Source: Syntrophomonadaceae bacterium
GTDB lineage: Bacteria; Bacillota; Syntrophomonadia; Syntrophomonadales; Syntrophomonadaceae
DNA: 38,955 bases
Direction of reading: 5' to 3'
Assembly: GCA_012518685.1 (NCBI GenBank)
Contig: JAAYRQ010000135.1
Span: 1-38,955 of the forward strand
Positions 8,812 through 18,217 of this stretch are shown in pieces. The notes below the pieces were generated by a model that searched no databases, was not told the DNA's origin, and was given only the letters and a program-made list of their open reading frames with translations. Made by a program: the position numbers and the translations under genes. Each line of letters begins with the position of its first letter. Within the stretch, counting starts at the first letter, position 1.

Positions 8812-9269
8812 CTTAATATTTTAAAACTTCGATATATCTGCTCTACCAAAATCATAACCGCCATTTGATGTGGAAATGTCATAGCTGAGAAGGAATAAGT
8901 CGCATTAGCCCGCAATTTTACTTCATTAGCCACCCCATAAGAACTGCCGATAATAAATATTAGCCGTTTTTTACCTGATAAATTATACTTTTCTAATTCT
9001 CGAGCGAATTTTATCGAACTTAAAGTCGTGCCTCCTATGTCTAATAGGATAACAATATCGTCTGCAGTAATATTTTTTAGTAGTTTTTGCCCTTCCTTAG
9101 CCAAGGCATTAGTAATTTCCTTTTTATTCGCATTAGGGCTTAGCTTTTCCTCAAAACCATCCACTAATTCCGTAGCCATATAAGGATTAAGCCTTTTTAA
9201 GTATTCATTAATACCTGCTAAATAGAAAGGTTCTCTTATTTTCCCTACTGAATATAGGTAATATTTCAT
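8790..9269 (-). CDS. rlmH: 23S rRNA (pseudouridine1915-N3)-methyltransferase RlmH
   Basis: 159 aa SPOUT protein; [14 protein letters not shown]..., [30 protein letters not shown]. Confidence 0.97.
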   Translation of the reverse strand: [159 protein letters not shown]

Positions 9270-9290
9270 AAAAAACTCCTATTTTCCTTA

Positions 9291-9327
9291 AAAATAAAGC
9301 GTTCCTTAGCTAAGAAACGCCTTTTTA
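9291..9327 (-). terminator. Rho-independent terminator after murA, upstream of rlmH
   Basis: GCGTTTCTTAGCTAAGGAACGC hairpin followed by TTTATTTTT on minus strand. Confidence 0.75.
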
Positions 9328-9343
9328 CTAAATTATTATATTT

Positions 9344-10603
9344 TTAGGAAACTTTCGCTCCAAGGTTAGTCAATTTTTCTCTAACATTTTCATAGCCTCT
9401 AAAGATATGGATGGCATCTTCTATTTTCGTTTCACCCTCAGCAGCCAATGCCGCTAGTATTAAGGCAGCTCCTGCCCGTAAATCAGTAGCCTTAACGGTC
9501 GTGCCGTGCAAGTAATCTACTCCTTCCACTACAGCCGTATGTCCTTCAACCTTAATTTTAGCACCCATCCTTTTTAATTCATCTACTATTTGGAAACGGT
9601 TTTCAAATACATTTTCTACTATTACACTCGGTCCTTCTGCCAAACATAAGAGGGCCATCATCTGTGACTGCATATCAGTAGGAAAACCTGGATAAGGTAG
9701 GGTTTTGATGTCTATAGGATTAATAGCTTGCCCTGCCTTTACGATTAAGCCACTATCTGTATTTTCTACTAAGGCACCTGTTTCTTGTAACTTTGCTATT
9801 ACTGGATGTAAGTGGGTAGGGATAACATTTTCTATCAATATTTCCCCTTTTGTAATTGCGGCTGCTATCATAAAAGTACCTGCCTCAATACGGTCAGGGA
9901 TAATACTGTATCTTCCACCTATTAATTCATCTACCCCTTCTATTTTAATCACATCAGTACCAGCCCCTCTAATCCTAGCTCCCATAGAATTGAGGAAGTT
10001 AGCCAAATCTACTATTTCTGGCTCTTTAGCAGAGTTTTCTATAATCGTAGTACCCTTAGCCTTAGCAGCCATCATGATAATATTCTCTGTGGCTCCTACA
10101 CTAGGAAAATCTAAATAAACACTAGCGCCAGTAGGGTTTTTAGCATTAGCATAGATGTAGCCATGTTCTATCTGTATTTCTGAGCCTAGTGCCTGTACTC
10201 CTTTTATATGCAAATCCATAGGACGAGAACCTATATCACATCCCCCAGGTAGGGAAATAATCGCTTCCTTTTGTCTGCCTAACATGGCCCCTAAGAATAG
10301 GTTAGAGGCCCTTAGCATTTTGGCTAATTCATAAGAAGTCTTAGTTTTTAAAGAACTATTGGGCGGACAAATAGATAGACTGCCATCTGGTCGCCAATGA
10401 GTAGTAACACCGATATCGTTAAGGATTTTGTCCATTATTTCCACATCTCGAATACGGGGCAGGTTATCTAATATAACTTCCCCCTCTGCTAGGATGCTAG
10501 CTGCCATTAATACTAAGCCTGCATTTTTAGCACCACTTACCCGAACCTGTCCTAACAGGGGATAGCCCCCTTCTATTTGTAAAGCACTTAGCAAAATACA
10601 CAC
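9344..10603 (-). CDS. murA: UDP-N-acetylglucosamine 1-carboxyvinyltransferase
   Basis: 419 aa; GYPLLGQVRVSGAKNAGLVLMAASIL, LPGGCDIGSRPMDLHIKG, FPTDMQSQMMAL. Confidence 0.96.
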   Translation of the reverse strand: MCILLSALQIEGGYPLLGQVRVSGAKNAGLVLMAASILAEGEVILDNLPRIRDVEIMDKILNDIGVTTHWRPDGSLSICPPNSSLKTKTSYELAKMLRASNLFLGAMLGRQKEAIISLPGGCDIGSRPMDLHIKGVQALGSEIQIEHGYIYANAKNPTGASVYLDFPSVGATENIIMMAAKAKGTTIIENSAKEPEIVDLANFLNSMGARIRGAGTDVIKIEGVDELIGGRYSIIPDRIEAGTFMIAAAITKGEILIENVIPTHLHPVIAKLQETGALVENTDSGLIVKAGQAINPIDIKTLPYPGFPTDMQSQMMALLCLAEGPSVIVENVFENRFQIVDELKRMGAKIKVEGHTAVVEGVDYLHGTTVKATDLRAGAALILAALAAEGETKIEDAIHIFRGYENVREKLTNLGAKVS

Positions 10604-10611
10604 CTCTCGCC

Positions 10612-11450
10612 CTAATAGTTTTTTTCTAACATATTATAAAAATCATTAATAAATGTATGATACTTTTTACCTGTAGCCTTTTCTAGGGCATTTGCCATAG
10701 AATTACCTTGACCTAAATATTCCAAGGTTAAAAAAATTTTGTCCTCACCATAATTATCTACCAAATACTCTACTAATTGCAAGGATTCCCAATAAGCTAT
10801 GGATTGATCTAATTTATCGAAACTTTTTTCTAAGTCTTTTATCTCATAATAGTTAAAGGGTTTCCCTTAACAAAAGGATTATCGAACTGAAAACTAGTCA
10901 CCCTTTTTTCTACATACTGGGCAACCCCTTCTGTCCACCAACGATTATAGTTGCCCTTAGTAAGGTCATCAATTAATAAATGAGCAAATTCATGCACCAT
11001 AGGTCCTTCTCTGTAAAATTCATCCTCTAGCTTATAAGTAAGCCAAGCCCCAGGTGATAATATACGGATAGAACCCGCCCAATACACCCCCATAGCTTGT
11101 TCATTCTTATCCCAACCAAAACTTTGAGCCAAGCTTTCGGTATCAGGATACACTACAATGGTAGTCTTCTTGTCTGGACTATAGGCGAATATCCTAGTCA
11201 CTTCTAGATAGCTTCTATCAGCTGCGGCAGCTATTTCATCAATATATTGAATATCTTCGTCACTATACTTAATTATGAAATACTCTGATTCAACGGTATT
11301 AAAGCTAGCCGTTCGCCAACTAATTTCTTGTCCTACCATAGCCCGCATTACAGCTTGACTATTTTTAGTAATAATGAACAAAATTATTAAGCCTATTATT
11401 AAAATTAAGCCTAATGCCTTGGGTGAACTGATATCTCTTATCCCCAACAT
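10612..11450 (-). pseudogene. Peptidase MA-like zinc metallohydrolase (HEFAHLLIDD) interrupted by a -1 frame change near 10857-10863
   Basis: Annotated ORF stops at 10839; the -1 frame continues as KPFNYYEIKDLEKSFDKLDQSIAYWESLQLVEYLVDNYGEDKIFLTLEYLGQGNSMANALEKATGKKYHTFINDFYNMLEKNY* to 10612. Confidence 0.75.
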
Positions 11451-11520
11451 AACATATCACTCCCCTTAGTAATTAATTATACTATCAATCATCTAAGGAA
11501 AGGATAAGTAAATAATGGTA

Positions 11521-12429
11521 CTATTCTTTGAGATATTCTGTTACTGCCATACCTGCTACAACCCCGTCACCTACGGCAGTTGCTACCTGTCTAGCAGTTT
11601 TAACCCTAATATCGCCTGCAGCATATACCCCAGGCACAGCAGTTTCCATATTTTCATTAGTAGGGATATAGCCATCTACGGTTTCTAAAAAGCCTGCTAA
11701 AAATTCTGTAGCTGGCACTAATCCTATGCTGACAAAGACCCCTTCTACGGATAGATCTTCCTCTTGCCCAGTATTAACATCTTTTAAAACCAGACTTTCC
11801 ATAAGGCTATCACCTTTTATACTGCTTACAACCTTATTAAGCTTTAATTCTATATTATTAGTAACCTTCATCTTGTCTATGGCAGTTTGATTAGCCCTAA
11901 AGCCTTCCCTGCGGTGTACCAAATACACCTTATCGGCAATATCTGCTAAATACAAAGCCTCCTTAACCGCTGAATCCCCACCACCTATTACTGCTACCTT
12001 AGCATTCCCAAAAAAAGCACCATCACAAGTAGCACAATAAGACACACCGCGACCGATAAACTCATCCTCGCCTAACACTCCTAACTCTCGTCGCTTAGCA
12101 CCTACGGCTATAATAATCGCCCTAGTCAAATACTCTTTACCAGAGCTAGTAATGATTTTCTTACCTTCAGCTACCTCTTCTATACTAGCGACTTCATCCA
12201 TCTCTATTTCCGTTCCGAACCTTTCAGCTTGTTTACGGAAATCCTCCATTAAATCAACCCCATTAACTCCAAAAGGAAAACCAGGATAATTATCTATTAA
12301 GTCAGTCTGGGCTGTATTCCCTCCTATTACACCCTTTTCTAGGATGAGGGTTTTTAACTTAGCCCTACCTGTATAAATAGCAGCACTAAAGCCTGCGGCT
12401 CCACTTCCTATTATTATAACATCATACAT
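11521..12429 (-). CDS. trxB: Thioredoxin-disulfide reductase
   Basis: 302 aa; GSGAAGFSAAIYTGRA, CATCDGAFF redox motif, VPGVYAAGDIR. Confidence 0.96.
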   Translation of the reverse strand: MYDVIIIGSGAAGFSAAIYTGRAKLKTLILEKGVIGGNTAQTDLIDNYPGFPFGVNGVDLMEDFRKQAERFGTEIEMDEVASIEEVAEGKKIITSSGKEYLTRAIIIAVGAKRRELGVLGEDEFIGRGVSYCATCDGAFFGNAKVAVIGGGDSAVKEALYLADIADKVYLVHRREGFRANQTAIDKMKVTNNIELKLNKVVSSIKGDSLMESLVLKDVNTGQEEDLSVEGVFVSIGLVPATEFLAGFLETVDGYIPTNENMETAVPGVYAAGDIRVKTARQVATAVGDGVVAGMAVTEYLKE

Positions 12430-12520
12430 AGTTAATACTCCTTTCTTAGTAAGCCTTTTTACAACTTAATGTAACTCACTCTATTATGTGTAACTTTTTA
12501 CTATTTTACTAGCAAACAGA

Positions 12521-12550
12521 AAAACCCTGACCCTATGCGGTCAGGGTTTT
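12521..12550. terminator. Strong bidirectional Rho-independent terminator
   Basis: aaaaccctgacc-ctatgc-ggtcagggtttt perfect 12-bp stem. Confidence 0.9.
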
Positions 12551-12559
12551 AATTATCTT

Positions 12560-13909
12560 CTAACGCAGATATGATAAGGGGTTTTTAAAGCTACCACCTG
12601 CTAAGACCTCAAAATGCAAGTGGGGTCCCGAGCTTCTACCTGTAGAACCCACTGTAGCAATATTTTCTCCCTTCACAACCCTTTGTCCAGTTGAAACATT
12701 AATACTATTACAATGGGCATATCTTGTAACTATGCCGTTACCGTGGTCAACAATAACAAAATTGCCATATCCACCTTGCCAACCTGTAAAGGTAACATAA
12801 CCCGAATCAGCAGCTCTAATAGGAGAACCTAATTTTGTAGCTATATCTATGGCAGTATGTGCACTTCTATACCCATTAGTAATACTGCCCGAGGTCGGCC
12901 AATCCAAAGCCCCTGAACCTACTACTGGGGAGCCACCACGGGAAGCAACTGTTACGGCACTACCTTTGACGATAATTTTGTCTATCGCCTTTTCTAAAAC
13001 AGTTTCTTTCGTGATTTCCCTTTCTTCAATAATTCCATTTATTTTAGTTGCTTTATAGGCTATTTGTTTTTGCCCATCCTTGCCATTTTGCTTAATCCTA
13101 ATAGTGGTCGTCGAATTTTTGTCGGTTTCTACTACAGTCTCAAAAGGAATGGCTTCTACCTTTTCCCCCTCTACCTTAGCCATAACATTAAGATATGGCT
13201 TGCTTTTAACTAAAATTAGTTCCTGTCCTAAGGATAAGTCCTCTTTAGTTAAGCTATTGGCTTTAACTATTTCATCCACATACATATCATTGCGACGAGC
13301 TATAAGCCATAAGGAATCGCCTTCTTCGACTATGTATTTTTCGGGATTTTTAGTGCCAGTAGTAATTAAGGTATAAGCGTCTTCTGGAGACATTACCTCG
13401 TCAACTTCCACCATTTTTTCAACTATTTTTACCTTTTCCACAAAAGCTAATTCGACTAGCTTTTCACCTTCATCTTGTTCTTCATAAGTGCTTTTGATTT
13501 CTTTTAGCAGCTTTTCGGCTTGGGCACTGTTAGTTACATAAGCAATAGCTTCCCCTTTTACTTCTAAGCCAACTGCCATAGTTTTAAACTTCAAGATTTG
13601 CTGGAACTCTTTTTCCAAATCAGCCGTCTTAATAATAGCTGACTTTTTAACTAGGCTTCTTTTAAATTCAATATTATTAGCTAGTTCTAGTTTCTTAGCA
13701 CAGTTTTTCTCTTCAGCCAGCTTGATTTCATTAATAGTTTTTTCAGCCTGGCTTTTATTAGTAACTGCAAACTTCTTCTCACCATCAACTACTACTGAAC
13801 AAGCTGGGGTCTTAAAAACAAAGGCCCATAATAAGCTAGCTATTAAAACTAAGCTAATACCTATAATAATAGGAGTAAGTCTAGCTTTATTCTGCATTAA
13901 ATATTCCAT
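12560..13909 (-). CDS. M23-family peptidoglycan endopeptidase with LysM and G5-like domains
   Basis: YIVEEGDSLWLIARRNDMYVDEIVKANSL (LysM); HTAIDIATKLGSPIRAADSGYV...GRSSGPHLHFEVL (M23). Confidence 0.93.
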   Translation of the reverse strand: MEYLMQNKARLTPIIIGISLVLIASLLWAFVFKTPACSVVVDGEKKFAVTNKSQAEKTINEIKLAEEKNCAKKLELANNIEFKRSLVKKSAIIKTADLEKEFQQILKFKTMAVGLEVKGEAIAYVTNSAQAEKLLKEIKSTYEEQDEGEKLVELAFVEKVKIVEKMVEVDEVMSPEDAYTLITTGTKNPEKYIVEEGDSLWLIARRNDMYVDEIVKANSLTKEDLSLGQELILVKSKPYLNVMAKVEGEKVEAIPFETVVETDKNSTTTIRIKQNGKDGQKQIAYKATKINGIIEEREITKETVLEKAIDKIIVKGSAVTVASRGGSPVVGSGALDWPTSGSITNGYRSAHTAIDIATKLGSPIRAADSGYVTFTGWQGGYGNFVIVDHGNGIVTRYAHCNSINVSTGQRVVKGENIATVGSTGRSSGPHLHFEVLAGGSFKNPLSYLR

Positions 13910-14011
13910 AATTAATAATACTCTCCATAAATATTTAATATTTTAATCAATTTCTTTTATTCTATGTCTAATCTTAAAATTCCTGCTTATAAAATAACTT
14001 TCAACAAATAT

Positions 14012-15382
14012 TTAGCCGATTTGTTTAAGTAAATCTAAAAAAATCGCACCTTCTAGTCTGTTTTTATGCATAATACAGGAAATATTATCAGGCTTATTTA
14101 AAGAATTAGTCGCTTTTAAATTATTAGCGTGACAACCACCTCCACAAAAAAATCTCGCCCAACATCTTTGACATTCTGCTTTATTAGCTAAAGTATGCTG
14201 ACTAAAGATGTTTTTAATATTATTGTCTAGGGACCTGTCAATAACATTCCCCATATAATAATCCTTTTCCCCGACGAATTGATGACAAGGATATATATCA
14301 CCTTCGGGGGTAACTACTATATATTCAACCCCTGCCCCGCAACCAGTCTGTCTTTTTGCGATACAGGGACCTTTTTGCAAGTTAAGATTATAATGAAAAA
14401 AACTAATCTCTTGTCCTGCCCTATAATATTCTAATAGTTTTTTAGTAAGATTATCATATTCAGCTAATACTTGGGGTAAGTCTTCCTCCCTAATAGCATA
14501 TTCATCATCACCTATGGCAGGTTCTAAGGATAAAGAGTTAAAGCCTAAATCAACTATATGTGCTAAGTCTTGACTAAAATCAAGATTATCCCTAGTAAAA
14601 GTACCTCTAATATAGTAGCTACTAGGATTACGGTTCAGCATTTCTTTAAAATTAGGCAATATCGTATTATAGGTACCTTCACCCTCGGGGGTTACCCGAT
14701 TCCTATCATTAGTTTCTGGTCTGCCATCCAGACTTAAAATTATACTTATGTTTTCAGTTATTATGTAATCTATAATCTCTTCATCTAATAAAACCCCATT
14801 AGTAGTTAGGGTAAAATTAAAAACCTTATCCGTATTTTGCTCGATTTCCCTAGCATAGCTTACGATTTCCTTTACTACCGCAAAATTAAGTAAGGGTTCC
14901 CCACCGAAAAAATCCACTTCTAAGTTCCTTATCCCCTTACTTTCCTGCACTAAAAAGTCTATCGCCCTTTTGCCGATTTCAAAAGGCATTAAGGCAGGCT
15001 TCTGCCCAAAATTACCCTGACTAGCAAAACAATACTTACACCTTAAATTACATAAATGAGCTATATTTAAACATACAGCCTTAACTGTCATCTGGCTATA
15101 ATCAATATATTCATTACAAGGCTCCGTAAATATAGCCCCATCTCCATAGGTTATTAACAACTCTTCCATGACCTTAAAGGCTTCCTCACCATACTTAAAA
15201 GTACAAAATTCCAAAGCTCGGTAAAAGTCGCCTTCATACTTAATTAAATTATTAATATAAGCAAAAGCTATTTCATCTAATAAATGAATGGCACCACTAT
15301 TAACATCTAGTAGTATATTATAGTCTTCATATTGGTACAAATGGATATTAGCAGTAAAATCATATCCTGCCAAACTATGCAT
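14012..15382 (-). CDS. scfB: SCIFF-peptide maturase: radical SAM/SPASM thioether-forming enzyme
   Basis: CNLRCKYCFASQG (CX3CX2C), SPASM-type Cys clusters ...CGAGVEYIVVTPEGDIYPCHQFVG...CQRCWARFFCGGGC; adjacent SCIFF precursor. Confidence 0.93.
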   Translation of the reverse strand: MHSLAGYDFTANIHLYQYEDYNILLDVNSGAIHLLDEIAFAYINNLIKYEGDFYRALEFCTFKYGEEAFKVMEELLITYGDGAIFTEPCNEYIDYSQMTVKAVCLNIAHLCNLRCKYCFASQGNFGQKPALMPFEIGKRAIDFLVQESKGIRNLEVDFFGGEPLLNFAVVKEIVSYAREIEQNTDKVFNFTLTTNGVLLDEEIIDYIITENISIILSLDGRPETNDRNRVTPEGEGTYNTILPNFKEMLNRNPSSYYIRGTFTRDNLDFSQDLAHIVDLGFNSLSLEPAIGDDEYAIREEDLPQVLAEYDNLTKKLLEYYRAGQEISFFHYNLNLQKGPCIAKRQTGCGAGVEYIVVTPEGDIYPCHQFVGEKDYYMGNVIDRSLDNNIKNIFSQHTLANKAECQRCWARFFCGGGCHANNLKATNSLNKPDNISCIMHKNRLEGAIFLDLLKQIG

Positions 15383-15427
15383 TAACAGTTGCCTCCTATG
15401 AAAATAAAGGGCTAGGCCCCTCGTTTC

Positions 15428-15565
15428 TTAATTTTTACAGACCTGATTACCTACAGTACAAGAAGTCTTACAAGCCGATTGGCAAGATGTTGCACATTCA
15501 CGGCAGTTAATATTTTTATCATTTTTTAAGTTAGGTCCTACTATAGTTTTAATATGTTTTTGCAT
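15428..15565 (-). CDS. scfA: SCIFF RiPP precursor (six Cys in forty-five residues): MQKHIKTIVGPNLKNDKNINCRECATSCQSACKTSCTVGNQVCKN
   Basis: Hand-translated small ORF absent from the ORF track; exactly 45 aa with six Cys; CATSCQSACKTSCTVGNQ matches the SCIFF family core. Confidence 0.95.
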   Translation of the reverse strand: MQKHIKTIVGPNLKNDKNINCRECATSCQSACKTSCTVGNQVCKN

Positions 15566-15632
15566 TATGAACTTCCTCCTTCCTTTTAGCTATTAAGTAA
15601 ATATATGATTTTTAATATAAAGTCTAAGTATT

Positions 15633-15665
15633 AGGTTCACTTCGTTCACACTTCTTTAATGGAGC
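15633..15665. repeat. 33-bp direct repeat copy 1 (aggttcacttcgttcacacttctttaatggagc)
   Basis: Exact copy at 15689..15721, which overlaps the tRNA-Gly 3' end. Confidence 0.9.
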
Positions 15666-15688
15666 ACCCTCTGGGCACCACTGATCAC

Positions 15689-15721
15689 AGGTTCACTTCG
15701 TTCACACTTCTTTAATGGAGC
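15689..15721. repeat. 33-bp direct repeat copy 2
   Basis: Exact copy of 15633..15665. Confidence 0.9.
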
Positions 15722-15790
15722 GGAAGACGGGGGTCGAACCCGCGGCACCTGGCTTGGGAAGCCAGTGCTCTACCACTGAGCTACTTCCGC
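15716..15790 (-). tRNA. tRNA-Gly(CCC), CCA encoded
   Basis: GCGGAAGTAGCTCAGTGGTAGAGCACTGGCTTCCCAAGCCAGGTGCCGCGGGTTCGACCCCCGTCTTCCGCTCCA folds as a cloverleaf; anticodon loop TTCCCAA. Confidence 0.93.
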
Positions 15791-15800
15791 ATCAATTTAA

Positions 15801-15829
15801 ATTCTAAAACAAAATTTTAACTTGGTCAA
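15801..15829 (-). promoter_or_regulatory. Sigma70-type promoter for tRNA-Gly
   Basis: Minus strand TTGACC-17 bp-TAGAAT just upstream of tRNA. Confidence 0.65.
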
Positions 15830-15840
15830 TTTGCGTTTAT

Positions 15841-17754
15841 TTAACCTATTTTACCAAAAACATAAGGATATGCTTCATATACATATTTAATCGGGATTAT
15901 TTCCACCCCTGACATTTTATTAGAAATATCATATTTATTACTATCAGGGATTAAGACTTTTTTAATACCTGCTTGTTTGGCACCATTTATTTTTTCATAT
16001 ATAGCCCCCACAGGCTTTATACCTCCTTGGATGCTTAATTCTCCAGTAATAGCTACATCTTGTCTAATGGGTTTATTCTTAATCGCACTTAACAAAGCGA
16101 GATAAATAGCCGCCCCAGCCGAAGGGCCATCTACCTTGCCTCCCCCCACAATATTAATATGTAAGTCGTAATGGTTAATATTAATGTTTTTTTCCTTGCG
16201 TAAGACCGAAGCTGCATTAAATACAGAGTCTTTTGCCATAGAGCCTGCCGTATCATTAAACCTAATTCTGCCTTCTTCATTAGATTCGCTTACAAATGCT
16301 ATACTTTCTATCTCAATTAGGCTGCCTTGGTAGGCGGCTGCACCTAAGCCAAATATTTTGCCCACTTCCGAATTAGGGGAGGCCTTATTAATTACAATAG
16401 GGGTCAAGCGGCTACTTCTAATCGCCTCCCTAATATGACTAGAGAATACCTTAATTTTCCCAGCATTATTAATTTTCGTATTTCCCTCATTGATGGCTAG
16501 GGAATAAGCATCTACTAATAGCTTATTAGCAGACCTGCCATCAACCGCATAAAGACTAATGATATCAGCTATATCATCCGCAATGTCAATATTAAGTTTA
16601 TCAGCAGACAGGCTAACAATTTTCTTAATGTTATCTGTTGACAAGGGTTCAAAATATATTTCCATACATCTCGACCTAAAAGCAGGGTTTATATCTTCTT
16701 TGCCGCGTGTAGTAGCTCCAATTAAAATAAAATCAGCAGGAACCCCCCTATCAAACATTTGCTTAATATATTTTGGCACCCGTTCATCGTCGGGGTCATA
16801 ATAAGAGGATTCAAAATAAACTCGCTTATCCTCCAAAACCTTTAATAATTTATTTTGTAAAATATAATCCATATCCCCTATCTCATCAATAAACAAAATA
16901 CCCCCATGGGCCTCTGATACTAGACCTAACTTGGGTTCGGGAATTCCGTCATTTGCCAATTCCTTCTTAGCACCTTGATAAATGGGGTCATGTACTGAAC
17001 CTATCAAGGGATTCGTAGCCTCCTTCACATCGTGGCGGAGGGTGGTCCCATCAACCTCGATAAAGGGAGCCGCCTGGCTAAAGGGATTAGAATTCCTGCC
17101 CTTTACAATTTCTAGAGCCAGTCTAGCACAAGTAGTTTTGCCAACTCCTGGGGGGCCATATAGCAAAATATGTTGGGGAAAAGGGGTGTTAAGCTTAGAT
17201 ATTAGAGATTTTATAGCATTTTCTTGTCCTACGATCTCCTTTAAGCTATTAGGTCTTAGCAGTTCCAGAGCCGATTTACTAAGGGAGCTATTCTCCATCT
17301 TTTCTAACTGGCTGAATTTTCTAAAGGTTAGGGCATTTTCGCAGTTAGTATTTTTTTCTTTTAAAACCTGTAGCCTTATTTCTTCTACATATTCAGCATA
17401 GCTTGCGGTAATTTTTTCATTAATTAGCTTATTTAATTCTTCCTCTACAGCCCTTTTAGCATATTTTTCCGCTATTAGTTCTTCTAATTCCTCAAGCAGT
17501 ATGGGGATGTCTATACTTTCCAGTTTAGAAGATTTACCTAACAAGACTTTTTTAATAGCCATTAGCCTATCACCTAGGTTACTAGAACTTATCATATCTA
17601 AGACTTCTAACTTAGAAGCTATGATTATAAATTCCTGAGTCCCGTAAAATTTTTCCACATTCTCATATAAATTATCTATCCGCCATAATATTTGTTGGTC
17701 ATCATCGGTAAATGATTTTGATTTTAGTCTCCATTGCTTCACTAAATACGGCAC
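15841..17754 (-). CDS. lonC: Lon-family ATP-dependent protease LonC (sporulation-type)
   Basis: 637 aa; HILLYGPPGVGKTTCARLALE Walker A, GGILFIDEIGDMD Walker B, VDGPSAGAAIYLALLSAI catalytic Ser. Confidence 0.9.
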   Translation of the reverse strand: MPYLVKQWRLKSKSFTDDDQQILWRIDNLYENVEKFYGTQEFIIIASKLEVLDMISSSNLGDRLMAIKKVLLGKSSKLESIDIPILLEELEELIAEKYAKRAVEEELNKLINEKITASYAEYVEEIRLQVLKEKNTNCENALTFRKFSQLEKMENSSLSKSALELLRPNSLKEIVGQENAIKSLISKLNTPFPQHILLYGPPGVGKTTCARLALEIVKGRNSNPFSQAAPFIEVDGTTLRHDVKEATNPLIGSVHDPIYQGAKKELANDGIPEPKLGLVSEAHGGILFIDEIGDMDYILQNKLLKVLEDKRVYFESSYYDPDDERVPKYIKQMFDRGVPADFILIGATTRGKEDINPAFRSRCMEIYFEPLSTDNIKKIVSLSADKLNIDIADDIADIISLYAVDGRSANKLLVDAYSLAINEGNTKINNAGKIKVFSSHIREAIRSSRLTPIVINKASPNSEVGKIFGLGAAAYQGSLIEIESIAFVSESNEEGRIRFNDTAGSMAKDSVFNAASVLRKEKNININHYDLHINIVGGGKVDGPSAGAAIYLALLSAIKNKPIRQDVAITGELSIQGGIKPVGAIYEKINGAKQAGIKKVLIPDSNKYDISNKMSGVEIIPIKYVYEAYPYVFGKIG

Positions 17755-17770
17755 GATTTACCTCCTAGTA

Positions 17771-18217
17771 TTATTCTGATGCAACTAGGACCTTAATTTC
17801 TGCGGAAATAGAGGGGTAAATTTTAATAATTACAGGATATTCGCCTATATGTTTTATAGGCTCCTTTAAGTCAACCTTCTTACGATCAATATTGACTTTA
17901 AGCTGTCTTTCTATGTTTTGGGCAATTTCCTTAGCAGTTACAGCCCCAAAAAGCTTGTCACCAGAACCTACCTTAGCCTTAACCTCTATGGTCTGACCGT
18001 CAATTTTAGTTTTTATGACTTTAGCGGCTGCCTTTTCCTTTTCTTTAATATTTTTAATTTGTTCTTTCTTTTCTAGATTCTGCTTTAGACTAGATTTGGT
18101 AGCCTCAATGACTAAGCCTTTAGGAATTAAAAAATTCCTCGCATACCCATCGGATACCTCTTTAATTTCGCCCTCATTTCCAAGGTTCTTTACATCTTGT
18201 AATAATATAACTTTCAT
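17771..18217 (-). CDS. rplI: 50S ribosomal protein L9
   Basis: [36 protein letters not shown]. Confidence 0.98.
   Translation of the reverse strand: MKVILLQDVKNLGNEGEIKEVSDGYARNFLIPKGLVIEATKSSLKQNLEKKEQIKNIKEKEKAAAKVIKTKIDGQTIEVKAKVGSGDKLFGAVTAKEIAQNIERQLKVNIDRKKVDLKEPIKHIGEYPVIIKIYPSISAEIKVLVASE

Noticed and set aside
9705-10118. + strand ORF of 137 aa antisense to murA (and similar antisense ORFs at 32136, 33445, 16982, 13080)
   Set aside because: Shadow ORFs opposite well-conserved coding genes; no independent coding evidence.
12521-12550. Inverted repeat considered as a mobile-element end
   Set aside because: Located just 3' of the M23 peptidase gene with T tract; an ordinary bidirectional terminator.
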